Shown: piece by piece, positions 57,684 through 64,000 of the stretch
Numbering within the stretch: the stretch's first letter is position 1
How the letters are laid out: each line of letters opens with the position of its first letter
IMG/VR virus record: IMGVR_UViG_3300042346_000326
Span: 1-64,000 of that record
Source of the DNA: a virus
Direction: 5' to 3' (one strand)
DNA: 64,000 nucleotides
Translations under genes and position numbers: made by a program
Notes under the pieces: generated by a model
What the model was told of the DNA's origin: nothing
Databases searched by the model: none
What the model saw: only the letters and a program-made list of their open reading frames with translations

Positions 57684-58234
57684 TGGCAGACCAAGGAACA
57701 GCAGCACGCCTTATTGAAGTTGCTAAAGCAGAAATTGGCGTTATCGAAGGACCAAAAGATAATGAGACTAAGTACGGTGCTTATACTAAAGCCAACTTCC
57801 AACCATGGTGTGGTTCTTTTGTTATGTGGTGTGGCAACGAGGCTGGAGTAAAGATTCCTAACACTGTATACACACCAAGTGGAGCAGCGGCATTTAAGAA
57901 GGCTGGTGCATGGATTGACGGAGATGTTGCAGACCCAGAACCAGGAGATATAGCCTATTTTGATTTCCCATCAGATGGCGTCGATAGGATTTCTCACGTA
58001 GGTATTGTTATTAAAGACAATGAAGATGGCACTGTTTGGTGTATCGAAGGCAACACATCTTCTAAGAAGTCTGGAAGTCAAAGAAATGGTGGAGAGGTCT
58101 GCAAACAACTTCGGGCCTATAAGAAGAACAAGGCTAACGTAATGATTTCAATTGTTGGTTTTGGTCGTCCAAAGTTTAAAAAGACAGCAGAAAAAACTGA
58201 ATCTTCTACCAAGTGTCCTACTTGCGGTAAGTAA
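57683..58234 (+). CDS. CHAP-domain endolysin
   Basis: 183 residues from ATG 57683 (TTG 57668 is an alternative). LIEVAKAEIGVIEGPKDN, FQPWCGSFVMWCGNEAGV with the Cys nucleophile, ISHVGIVIKD with the His, and IEGNTSSKKSGSQRNGG form a CHAP amidase/endopeptidase. The tail ends KCPTCGK, a possible zinc knuckle. It would cut peptidoglycan at lysis. No signal peptide, so a holin is needed. Confidence 0.85.
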   Translation: MADQGTAARLIEVAKAEIGVIEGPKDNETKYGAYTKANFQPWCGSFVMWCGNEAGVKIPNTVYTPSGAAAFKKAGAWIDGDVADPEPGDIAYFDFPSDGVDRISHVGIVIKDNEDGTVWCIEGNTSSKKSGSQRNGGEVCKQLRAYKKNKANVMISIVGFGRPKFKKTAEKTESSTKCPTCGK

Positions 58235-58277
58235 CAATGACTCTTCCTACCAAGAAGAAAAAAATAATAGCCCGTAT

Positions 58278-58409
58278 TTAAGGTTTAGTTGCCGCTAACC
58301 GTTTTCCACACGAAGCACACATTGTGTAGGTATATCCTGTAAATGGACAGGCTATGGCTTCTTTAACTCTGTGTCTACAAAAAGTCTGTTTTATAAGTTG
58401 TTTGAACAT
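58278..58409 (-). CDS. Tiny zinc-ribbon protein (minus strand)
   Basis: 43 residues, ATG 58409. KQTFCRHRVKEAIACPF, then CASCGKRL gives Cys/His pairs similar in form to the 54304 protein. Divergent from the gene at 58454, with TTGCCC-N17-TATGGT upstream on this strand. Weak ribosome site, so it may be leaderless. Confidence 0.45.
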   Translation of the reverse strand: MFKQLIKQTFCRHRVKEAIACPFTGYTYTMCASCGKRLAATKP

Positions 58410-58412
58410 GGG

Positions 58413-58440
58413 TTGACCATAACATACTCGTTTTTATAGG
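58413..58440 (+). promoter_or_regulatory. Promoter before gene 58454
   Basis: TTGACC (58413-58418), 16 bases, TATAGG (58435-58440). Starts about 10 bases from the GTG of 58454. Overlaps the divergent promoter region. Confidence 0.5.
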
Positions 58441-58453
58441 GCAAACTAGTAGG

Positions 58454-58657
58454 GTGACTGTTACAAGTGCTAAGGTAAGCCTAAAAGTAAACGACCGTTG
58501 TGACAAATGCGGTGCTCAGGCAATGATTCGTGCTACTTTACTTACTGGAGAGTTGTACTTCTGTGGGCACCACGCTCGTCAGATTGCAACTCCTCTTGTA
58601 CTTAAATCAATTGAAGTCTATGACCCACAAGGTGTGTTTAATTATGGAAAACAATAG
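58454..58657 (+). CDS. DUF7455-like zinc protein
   Basis: 67 residues, GTG start. CDKCGAQAMIRATLLTGELY then FCGHHARQI is the signature of the actinobacterial DUF7455 family, a small zinc-binding protein of unknown role, often seen in actinobacterial genomes. Confidence 0.75.
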   Translation: MTVTSAKVSLKVNDRCDKCGAQAMIRATLLTGELYFCGHHARQIATPLVLKSIEVYDPQGVFNYGKQ

Positions 58658-59000
58658 ATATGTGCTTGGTCAGGGGATTTTTGGAGGAATTAAGGGAAGT
58701 TATGGTAGATATAGCGTGGGACCTCGTGTGAACAGTCTTTCAACACAGTTTAATGATTACATGGATACTGTAGAAGAAAGTAAACGTCGTCGTTTCAAGA
58801 GAAAAAAAGAATCAGGTTATTCAGGCGCAGGTTTCTGGTTTGGTCTTTACCCAAACATGGTTGCAGGTATGGGCTCAGGAACAGGTGTGATGAATCCTGA
58901 CCAAGTCCCTGCAGATGCTGGTTCTGGACAAACTGCTGCAACAACAGATGGTATGGGAATGGGTGGAACATCTTTTAATGGCGCTGGTGGTGTTAGTTAA
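58644..59000 (+). CDS. Hypothetical protein, Gly/Met-rich end
   Basis: 118 residues from ATG 58644, 14-base overlap with the previous gene; the frame from 58530 is rejected. RRRFKRKKESGYSGAGFWFG in the middle, then Gly/Ala/Met-rich end. Resembles the small proteins around 28-31 kb in composition. Unknown. Confidence 0.55.
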   Translation: MENNRYVLGQGIFGGIKGSYGRYSVGPRVNSLSTQFNDYMDTVEESKRRRFKRKKESGYSGAGFWFGLYPNMVAGMGSGTGVMNPDQVPADAGSGQTAATTDGMGMGGTSFNGAGGVS

Positions 59001-59233
59001 TGGATGAAGTATTTGGTTCTCCTAAAATGCAACGACAAACATTACGTGTTAATCAACGTCGTGGAATTAAACAACACTTTGGGTACAACACTAATTTAGG
59101 TTACAAATCAAAAGCAGAACCAAGTGTTGTTTCTTGGAACAATCGTGGTCGTGGTGTACAGGGTGAATCTGTTAACTCACACAATCCTGCTGCGTCTAAA
59201 TTTATAGTGCGAAGAAATTGGAAACCAGTATAA
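59000..59233 (+). CDS. Hypothetical basic protein
   Basis: 77 residues, TAATG overlap. Arg/Asn/Gln-rich (RQTLRVNQRRGIKQHFGY, VRRNWKPV), likely nucleic-acid or capsid binding. No family. Confidence 0.55.
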   Translation: MDEVFGSPKMQRQTLRVNQRRGIKQHFGYNTNLGYKSKAEPSVVSWNNRGRGVQGESVNSHNPAASKFIVRRNWKPV

Positions 59234-59277
59234 TTTAAGTCTTGAGGGGTACAAGATAAAAGATTCCGAGGGGTTTC

Positions 59278-61947
59278 TTGAAATTGCTGCGTGCATCCGC
59301 AGAACAATATGGTTTCTTTAGTCGTTTAAACTTTTTACTAGGAGCAGGATTTATTTATCTGCTTCTTTCGATTCTTCCTGCTTATGCAGAGGAAACAACT
59401 TCTGCACCACCTGCGCCACAAGAAACAACAGCGCCAACCCCAGAGCCCACACAAAGTCCAACGTCATCTACTTCTTCTCCTGAACCTTCTCCAACGCCAA
59501 CAGCCGAACCTTCACCGAGCGAAGCATCACCTTCACCAACACAAAGTCCAGAGCCAAGCCCAACCCCAACCCCAACAGAAACCACAGCGCCTGAGACATC
59601 TCCTACTCCTTCCACATCCACTTCGACTGAGCCCGCTCCAAGTCCAACTCCAACGCCAGAATCTTCGCCTGCTTCCACTTCAACTCCGACTCCAACTCCT
59701 GAACCTTCTCCAACTCCAACCGCGACCTCGACTCCAGCGCCAACACCCGCTCCATCTTCTGAGCCGAGTCCAACTCAATCACCGACTCCAGAGCCTTCAC
59801 CTTCCGCTTCAGTGGCTCCGACGCCCATATCCAGCCCAGAACAATCCCCGTCCCCAAGCAATACAACACAAACGCCGACTGCCACCACACCTGAAACACC
59901 TACAGTCACCTCCGTACAAGCAAAAATTGAGACGGCAACTGTAACGCTAAATGCTGCAATTGAATCGTCAACTGTCACACAACAAGCGGCTGCTGCTACT
60001 CAAATAACTGAGGCTCAAACTGCTATCACTGTGGCAGAGAGCGCCACGGTCACTGCTGTTGCTGCGCAGGCTACTGTTAATGCTCTTTTAGATGCGCCAG
60101 AAAACACAAAAGTGTACACAACTGATGGTTATGTGGCTCCCGTTGCTCCGCAAACACCCACAGTTACAACAACAACTTTGCCTGTGATGTACGACGCATC
60201 AACTAAAATTCAAACTCCTTTTGATATAAAAATGGGTGATGTGGTATACAACGGTCAGGGTGCAGATAGCCAAATTTATGTAACTTCAAAGGCAACTATT
60301 ACCTTTGGCACTGGAAACCATATCTGGTGGGATTTCCCTGCTGGACCAAGCATTTCAGTATTTGCCAGCGACTATATGAATGCTGGTCAAGGCACATCTA
60401 CTGTAGTAACTACCACAGATACAACTTTAGAAGTTGATTGGAACCTTAAAAAGTTTGGTGACAACAACAGCCCTATAACTAACATTAATTGGAAAATGAC
60501 TGTCAACCCTACAACTGGGGAATGGACTGGTATAGGAACTGTTGCTGGCAATACTACTAATCTTTGGTATCCGCAACGCACTGGTGTTAGAGAAACTGCA
60601 GGCGAGCCTATAAAACCAATGACAAATGTAACTAATGAGACCATTGCTGCGGCTCAAGAAACAGCGGCAACAAAACTTGCTACCGCAAATGCTTTAGCAA
60701 ATACTGCAGTAGAAAAAGTAGAAACCGCTGTTACAGTTCTTCAAACTCCGATTCCTCAAACTCCGCCGACTCCAACACCTGAGCCAACTCCCGCACCGCA
60801 GCCAGAGCCAACACCACAACCACAGCCAGAGACGCAACCACAGCCAACACCACAACCCGAACCTTCACCTGAACCTCCTACAAATCCGTCAACCGACCCT
60901 GCGCCAACCAATCCAACTCCTGAGCCCACGGTTCCAGGACCTCAACCTGAGCCTCAACCTCAACCAGAGCCTGTTGTACCGCAACCCGAACCAGAGCCTG
61001 AGCCTCCTGTGACGGAAGAGGATGACCCTGAAGAACCTGAAGTTGCTCCAGAGAATCCTGAAGAGTCTTCTGAAGAGGAAACAGAAAGTCAGGAAGAGGC
61101 TCCAGAGGATTCTCCTGAAGATGACACTCCCGAAGACACTCAAGACGATTCAGAGAGTCCTCAAGACACTCCTGAATCTTCCGATAATCAACAGCCAGAC
61201 TCATCAGAAGACCCTACAGACTCAGAAACAGAACCGACCCCAACAGAAGAAGAGACACAGCCCATATCGCCTGAAGAAGGCGACGAAACTGACGAGTCTT
61301 CTGTCGAACCCCAACCTGAAGAATCAGAAGAGCCAGAAACAGACAACCAAGAGCAATATAATCAGTCGGAAGAAACACAAGATACTCCTATCGTTGAACC
61401 AAGTAACCCAGAGCCTACACCAGAAACAGTTATCTCCGACGCACTTTCTGACGGTCAATTAACAACCGAAGAAAAAGAAGTCATAGTTACTGCTTTGGTC
61501 GCTAGTCTAGCACCAGGTGAGGCTATCTCTAGCGAAACTTTAATAGAGGCTGGAATTACTTATGAAGACTTACCTCCACAAACACCTGTTGACGTTAGAA
61601 CCGATGAGAACGGTAATGCAGTTATTATTACTGCAGAAGTTGCAGCCGCCCTTGAACTAATCGAAAATCCATCTGAATTAATTGGCGAATTATTTACTGA
61701 CCCAGGTCAAGTTCTTCTTGCACTGGGAAGTATCGGTGCAGATATGTCAGAAGAAGAACGAGAAGAAGCAACAAAGATGGTCGTAGCAACTGTAGTCGCT
61801 GCAGGTGCTGCTATTAATGCTGCAACAACCGCAGCAGCCGCAGCAGCCGCTGCTGCAACAACAACGGGAGGGTCAACTGGAGGCAGTAGTTCAGGTGGCG
61901 GAGCGCCAACTGGAGATAGCAAGGCAGTTAGGAGACGCCGCAAATGA
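59278..61947 (+). CDS. Large exported Pro/Thr/Ser- and Glu-rich protein
   Basis: 889 residues, TTG start 12 bases after gagggg. Signal peptide about 1-40 (FIYLLLSILPAYA). Then a 170-residue PTSE repeat region (PTPEPSPTP-type), an Ala/Thr helix (210-270), a folded strand-rich domain about 300-440 (FGTGNHIWWDFPAGP, WKMTVNPTTGEWTGIGTVAG), a second Pro/Gln/Glu-rich region, a very acidic stretch (580-720), a helical domain (LTTEEKEVIVTALVASLAPG) and a Gly/Ser end with RRRRK. Looks like a wall-spanning surface protein of the host or a lysogenic conversion factor. Confidence 0.7.
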   Translation: MKLLRASAEQYGFFSRLNFLLGAGFIYLLLSILPAYAEETTSAPPAPQETTAPTPEPTQSPTSSTSSPEPSPTPTAEPSPSEASPSPTQSPEPSPTPTPTETTAPETSPTPSTSTSTEPAPSPTPTPESSPASTSTPTPTPEPSPTPTATSTPAPTPAPSSEPSPTQSPTPEPSPSASVAPTPISSPEQSPSPSNTTQTPTATTPETPTVTSVQAKIETATVTLNAAIESSTVTQQAAAATQITEAQTAITVAESATVTAVAAQATVNALLDAPENTKVYTTDGYVAPVAPQTPTVTTTTLPVMYDASTKIQTPFDIKMGDVVYNGQGADSQIYVTSKATITFGTGNHIWWDFPAGPSISVFASDYMNAGQGTSTVVTTTDTTLEVDWNLKKFGDNNSPITNINWKMTVNPTTGEWTGIGTVAGNTTNLWYPQRTGVRETAGEPIKPMTNVTNETIAAAQETAATKLATANALANTAVEKVETAVTVLQTPIPQTPPTPTPEPTPAPQPEPTPQPQPETQPQPTPQPEPSPEPPTNPSTDPAPTNPTPEPTVPGPQPEPQPQPEPVVPQPEPEPEPPVTEEDDPEEPEVAPENPEESSEEETESQEEAPEDSPEDDTPEDTQDDSESPQDTPESSDNQQPDSSEDPTDSETEPTPTEEETQPISPEEGDETDESSVEPQPEESEEPETDNQEQYNQSEETQDTPIVEPSNPEPTPETVISDALSDGQLTTEEKEVIVTALVASLAPGEAISSETLIEAGITYEDLPPQTPVDVRTDENGNAVIITAEVAAALELIENPSELIGELFTDPGQVLLALGSIGADMSEEEREEATKMVVATVVAAGAAINAATTAAAAAAAAATTTGGSTGGSSSGGGAPTGDSKAVRRRRK

Positions 61948-62111
61948 TAAAGTTCCTTAAAGATATGCTAGACCAACTTTGGACACTTTTGGGTATGTTT
62001 ATTGCTTGGATTGTGCTCGATGGAAGTGCAAAAGACGTGGTTGGTTGGGCAACAATCGGAACTCTCGTTGCATGGATTGCAACGTATCCCCTGCGCAACC
62101 GCGAAGATTAA
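61944..62111 (+). CDS. Small two-span membrane protein
   Basis: 55 residues, ATGA overlap with the exported protein. Two spans (LLGMFIAWIVLDG; WATIGTLVAWIATYPL) with charged ends. Its size and place before 62154 suggest a holin-type protein. Confidence 0.6.
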   Translation: MIKFLKDMLDQLWTLLGMFIAWIVLDGSAKDVVGWATIGTLVAWIATYPLRNRED

Positions 62112-62153
62112 GAGATTATTTACCTTGAGAAGGGCATCTCATTTAGGAGATAT

Positions 62154-62348
62154 ATGGATAAGAAAGCACTAGAAGCAGCAGCAGCCACGTACTTACGTGC
62201 CGCTGCAGCAGCAGTTGCCGCTCTGTACATGAGCGGTATCACAGACCCAAAGACTTTGCTCAATGCATTTATTGCAGGTCTTCTCGGCCCATTGGCTAAA
62301 GCACTAAATCCAAAAGACCCGTCATACGGGTTCGGCAAGAAGAAATAA
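62154..62348 (+). CDS. Holin-like small protein
   Basis: 64 residues with ttaggag. Ala-rich helix (AAAATYLRAAAAAVAALYMS), NAFIAGLLGPLAKAL helix, and a Lys-rich end (FGKKK). I recall similar actinophage proteins annotated as holins. Confidence 0.5.
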   Translation: MDKKALEAAAATYLRAAAAAVAALYMSGITDPKTLLNAFIAGLLGPLAKALNPKDPSYGFGKKK

Positions 62349-62363
62349 CACTGAGGTAGATAG

Positions 62364-62747
62364 ATGGCGCTTGAGGCAATTGCTGGTGTAGTAATTCTTT
62401 TTGCATCAGTCTTTACAGCCTTGGGCGTCATCTTTCGCCCAGGCTACATAAGGATTAAAGAATTAGGAGAATGGTTCGACCATTTTAAGAGAGATTGGAT
62501 GGGCGAAGAAGAGGCTCCTGGTAGAGACGCTGTTCCTGGGGTTATGGAGAGGCTAAATAAACTCGATGGCGAATTAAGCCAGAATAGTGGGAAGTCTACA
62601 AAAGACGTAGTCAACAAAATGCTCTATAAACAAGAAAAGATGGAAGAGAAGGTCGACATAATGCTTGAGGCCTTCGTAGAGATGGGCGAGCGTCTTATCA
62701 AGATTGAAGACCACGTAGCCAAAAGCCATCCTGAAGATACCAAATAA
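62364..62747 (+). CDS. Membrane-anchored coiled-coil protein, DUF2746-like
   Basis: 127 residues. One N-terminal span (EAIAGVVILFASVFTALGVI), then FRPGYIRIKELGEWFDHFKR and a coiled coil (MLYKQEKMEEKVDIMLEAFV). Like the DUF2746 proteins of mycobacteriophages near lysis genes. Could regulate holin or link to the wall. Confidence 0.6.
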   Translation: MALEAIAGVVILFASVFTALGVIFRPGYIRIKELGEWFDHFKRDWMGEEEAPGRDAVPGVMERLNKLDGELSQNSGKSTKDVVNKMLYKQEKMEEKVDIMLEAFVEMGERLIKIEDHVAKSHPEDTK

Positions 62748-62776
62748 ACTATCTAACTTTACGAGAAGATTAGGTC

Positions 62777-63187
62777 ATGGTAGATATTCCTTCACGTGAT
62801 TGGAATCCCTTTCTTTGGGCTGGAAGTAAGTTAAGAACACCAACAAAGCCTGTAAAGAAGACTAACGAAACTGCAGGATTGCGCTCTCAACAAAGTTCAG
62901 AGACTCAATCAACTGCAAGTAAGGCTGGTGGAGTTCTTGATGTTCATTTTCAAGGAACATTAACTGCTCCATCTCAAAAGGGTGCGGGACACAAGGCATG
63001 GCTTGGACCTGTTGTTCCTCCAAAACCAAAAAGTTTAGAAGGAGTTCCATCTGTACGCAGAGGAAAGAGTGGACTTGAGGCAAACCCTGAATATCGAGAA
63101 GTTAAACGTAAGATTCAGCACTTCGAAGAAGCAGTAAACGCTGCAAAGGGTAACCCTCATCGTATTGAATTTACGGGTGGAATATAA
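62777..63187 (+). CDS. Hypothetical protein
   Basis: 136 residues, starting with a membrane-free polar region (SRDWNPFLWAGSKLRTPT), then VLDVHFQGTLTAPSQKGAGH and a basic helical end (YREVKRKIQHFEEAVNAAKG). Unrecognised. Confidence 0.6.
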   Translation: MVDIPSRDWNPFLWAGSKLRTPTKPVKKTNETAGLRSQQSSETQSTASKAGGVLDVHFQGTLTAPSQKGAGHKAWLGPVVPPKPKSLEGVPSVRRGKSGLEANPEYREVKRKIQHFEEAVNAAKGNPHRIEFTGGI

Positions 63188-63522
63188 TGCCAGCCTTCTT
63201 AAATAAAGACGATATGTCATACGAACACTTTAATATTGGTTCTGACTCTCAAGTTTCTCCTTTAACAGAAAAGGACAGAGATATCATTCGGTTTTCTGCT
63301 CGTAAATTTAAGAGCGTAATCGACAGAGACACCGCTATTAATACAAAGTTTGGATTAAGTTCTGTAGACTACTTTAGAAAGTTAGAGGCGGTTAAAGACC
63401 ATCCACATTTGAGTAAACGAGTACGTGGAAGAGTCGGAGAACTATTCTCTACTCCTGGTCCCATGACTGGAGGCACTCCTATCATGGACAGCAAACAATT
63501 CTCACATGGAGTGAACTGGTAA
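63187..63522 (+). CDS. Hypothetical protein
   Basis: 111 residues, TAATG overlap. Helical with DIIRFSARKFKSVIDRD and FGLSSVDYFRKLEAVKDHPH, a small helix-turn-helix-like run. No family recognised. Confidence 0.6.
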   Translation: MPAFLNKDDMSYEHFNIGSDSQVSPLTEKDRDIIRFSARKFKSVIDRDTAINTKFGLSSVDYFRKLEAVKDHPHLSKRVRGRVGELFSTPGPMTGGTPIMDSKQFSHGVNW

Positions 63523-63800
63523 TGGCAAAAAAAGTGGAAGCATGGCAACGTAAAGAAGGTAAGAACCCTAAAGGTGGCCTCAATGAAAAGGGCCGTAAGT
63601 CATACGAACGAGCAAACCCTGGTTCTGACCTCAAACCTCCTGTAAAGCGTGAACAGGCAAAGAAGTCCAAGAAGTCTGCTGCGCGACGTAAATCATTCTG
63701 CGCTAGGATGGAAGGCATGAAGAGAAAGAACACCTCTTCAAAGACTGCTAGAGACCCTAACAGTCGGATTAATAAATCACTACGAGCATGGGACTGTTAA
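63522..63800 (+). CDS. DUF6321-like basic protein
   Basis: 92 residues. WQRKEGKNPKGGLNEKGRKS, RRKSFCARMEGMKRK and DPNSRINKSLRAWDC form a pattern recalled as DUF6321, a strongly basic phage family. Probably DNA- or RNA-binding. Confidence 0.75.
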   Translation: MAKKVEAWQRKEGKNPKGGLNEKGRKSYERANPGSDLKPPVKREQAKKSKKSAARRKSFCARMEGMKRKNTSSKTARDPNSRINKSLRAWDC

Positions 63801-63977
63801 ATGTTTACAAAACTACTTATTAAACTTGGCTTAAAGAAAGACCCAAAAGCAATTGTTGCAAATCTATTGAAAGAACTTGATGCAATAGAATCTGTAAAGG
63901 TAATTCCAGCAAAAAAGAAGGCTACAGCAAAGAAGACGGCTCCTGCCAAAAAGAAGACGGCAAAGAAGGCTAAATAA
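63801..63977 (+). CDS. Lys/Ala-rich histone H1-like small protein
   Basis: 58 residues. N-terminal helix (MFTKLLIKLGLKKDPKAIV) then an H1-like tail of Lys, Ala, Pro repeats (KKATAKKTAPAKKKTAKKAK). Likely DNA-binding. Confidence 0.65.
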   Translation: MFTKLLIKLGLKKDPKAIVANLLKELDAIESVKVIPAKKKATAKKTAPAKKKTAKKAK

Positions 63978-64000
63978 TGAAATGCGCTAACTGCGATTCT
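63977..64000 (+). CDS. Start of a gene cut by the window, zinc-ribbon-like
   Basis: ATG 63977 in a TAATG overlap; the visible MKCANCDS contains a CxxC. The rest lies outside the window. Confidence 0.4.

Noticed and set aside
59382-61204. Long minus-strand and shifted open frames over the exported protein
   Set aside because: They are a by-product of repetitive Pro/Thr/Glu codons; they lack ribosome sites and have implausible composition.

Overview
The window is most of the genome of a tailed bacteriophage, read from the 3' end of its tape-measure gene. Evidence for an actinobacterial host: two WhiB-type iron-sulfur regulators, a DUF7455-like protein, an MSMEG_6728-like protein, a proteasome-like hydrolase and many GTG/TTG starts. 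The sequence is AT-rich, which would fit a low-GC aquatic actinobacterium; that host guess is inference. Contractile-type baseplate genes (gp25-like wedge, J-like, gpD-like hub, LysM-type adaptor, OB-fold spike) suggest a myovirus-like tail. An integrase, an excisionase-like protein and an attP-like repeat cluster indicate a temperate phage. Head genes, terminase, sheath and tube are not in the window.

Layout. 1-9.5 kb (+): tail tip and baseplate, ending in fibre-like and adhesin-like proteins. 9.5-25.5 kb (+): a tightly overlapping replication and recombination block: winged-helix initiator, DnaC-like loader, DnaB-like helicase, primase, SNF2-like helicase, ssDNA-binding candidate, family A DNA polymerase, RecA, two resolvase-like nucleases, a Cas4-like nuclease and an atypical WhiB. 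It also carries a secreted subtilisin-like protease. 25.5-36.5 kb (+): SpoVS and about 20 small, mostly unrecognised genes, then a nucleotidyltransferase-like protein, a degenerate HAD protein and a 500-residue protein that may be a TIM barrel. 36.6-38.7 kb (+): a B12-dependent class II ribonucleotide reductase ending at a strong terminator.

38.7-49.3 kb (-): a lysogeny and accessory arm: lysozyme-like protein, integrase, attP-like repeats, excisionase candidate, WhiB, HNH nuclease, a VWA (CobT-like) and AAA+ (CobS/MoxR-like) pair, and many very small zinc-binding or membrane proteins. 49.3-50.9 kb: a non-coding region of about 1.5 kb full of inverted and direct repeats, probably regulatory and possibly an origin. 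51-57 kb (+): an effector-like island with three GNAT-like proteins, a papain-like protein, three ADP-ribosyltransferase-like proteins, a proteasome-like Ntn hydrolase, HSP20 and a PD-(D/E)XK protein. 57-64 kb (+): lipoprotein, membrane protein, CHAP endolysin, an 889-residue Pro/Thr/Glu-rich exported protein, holin-like membrane proteins and small basic proteins.

The features most worth following up are the 51-57 kb effector island, the zinc module inside the integrase bracketed by 19-bp direct repeats in different reading frames, the CobS/CobT-like pair together with a B12-dependent reductase, the CRP-type palindrome over the HSP20 promoter, and the repeat-rich non-coding region. All functional calls come from reading motifs by eye; no database search was run.
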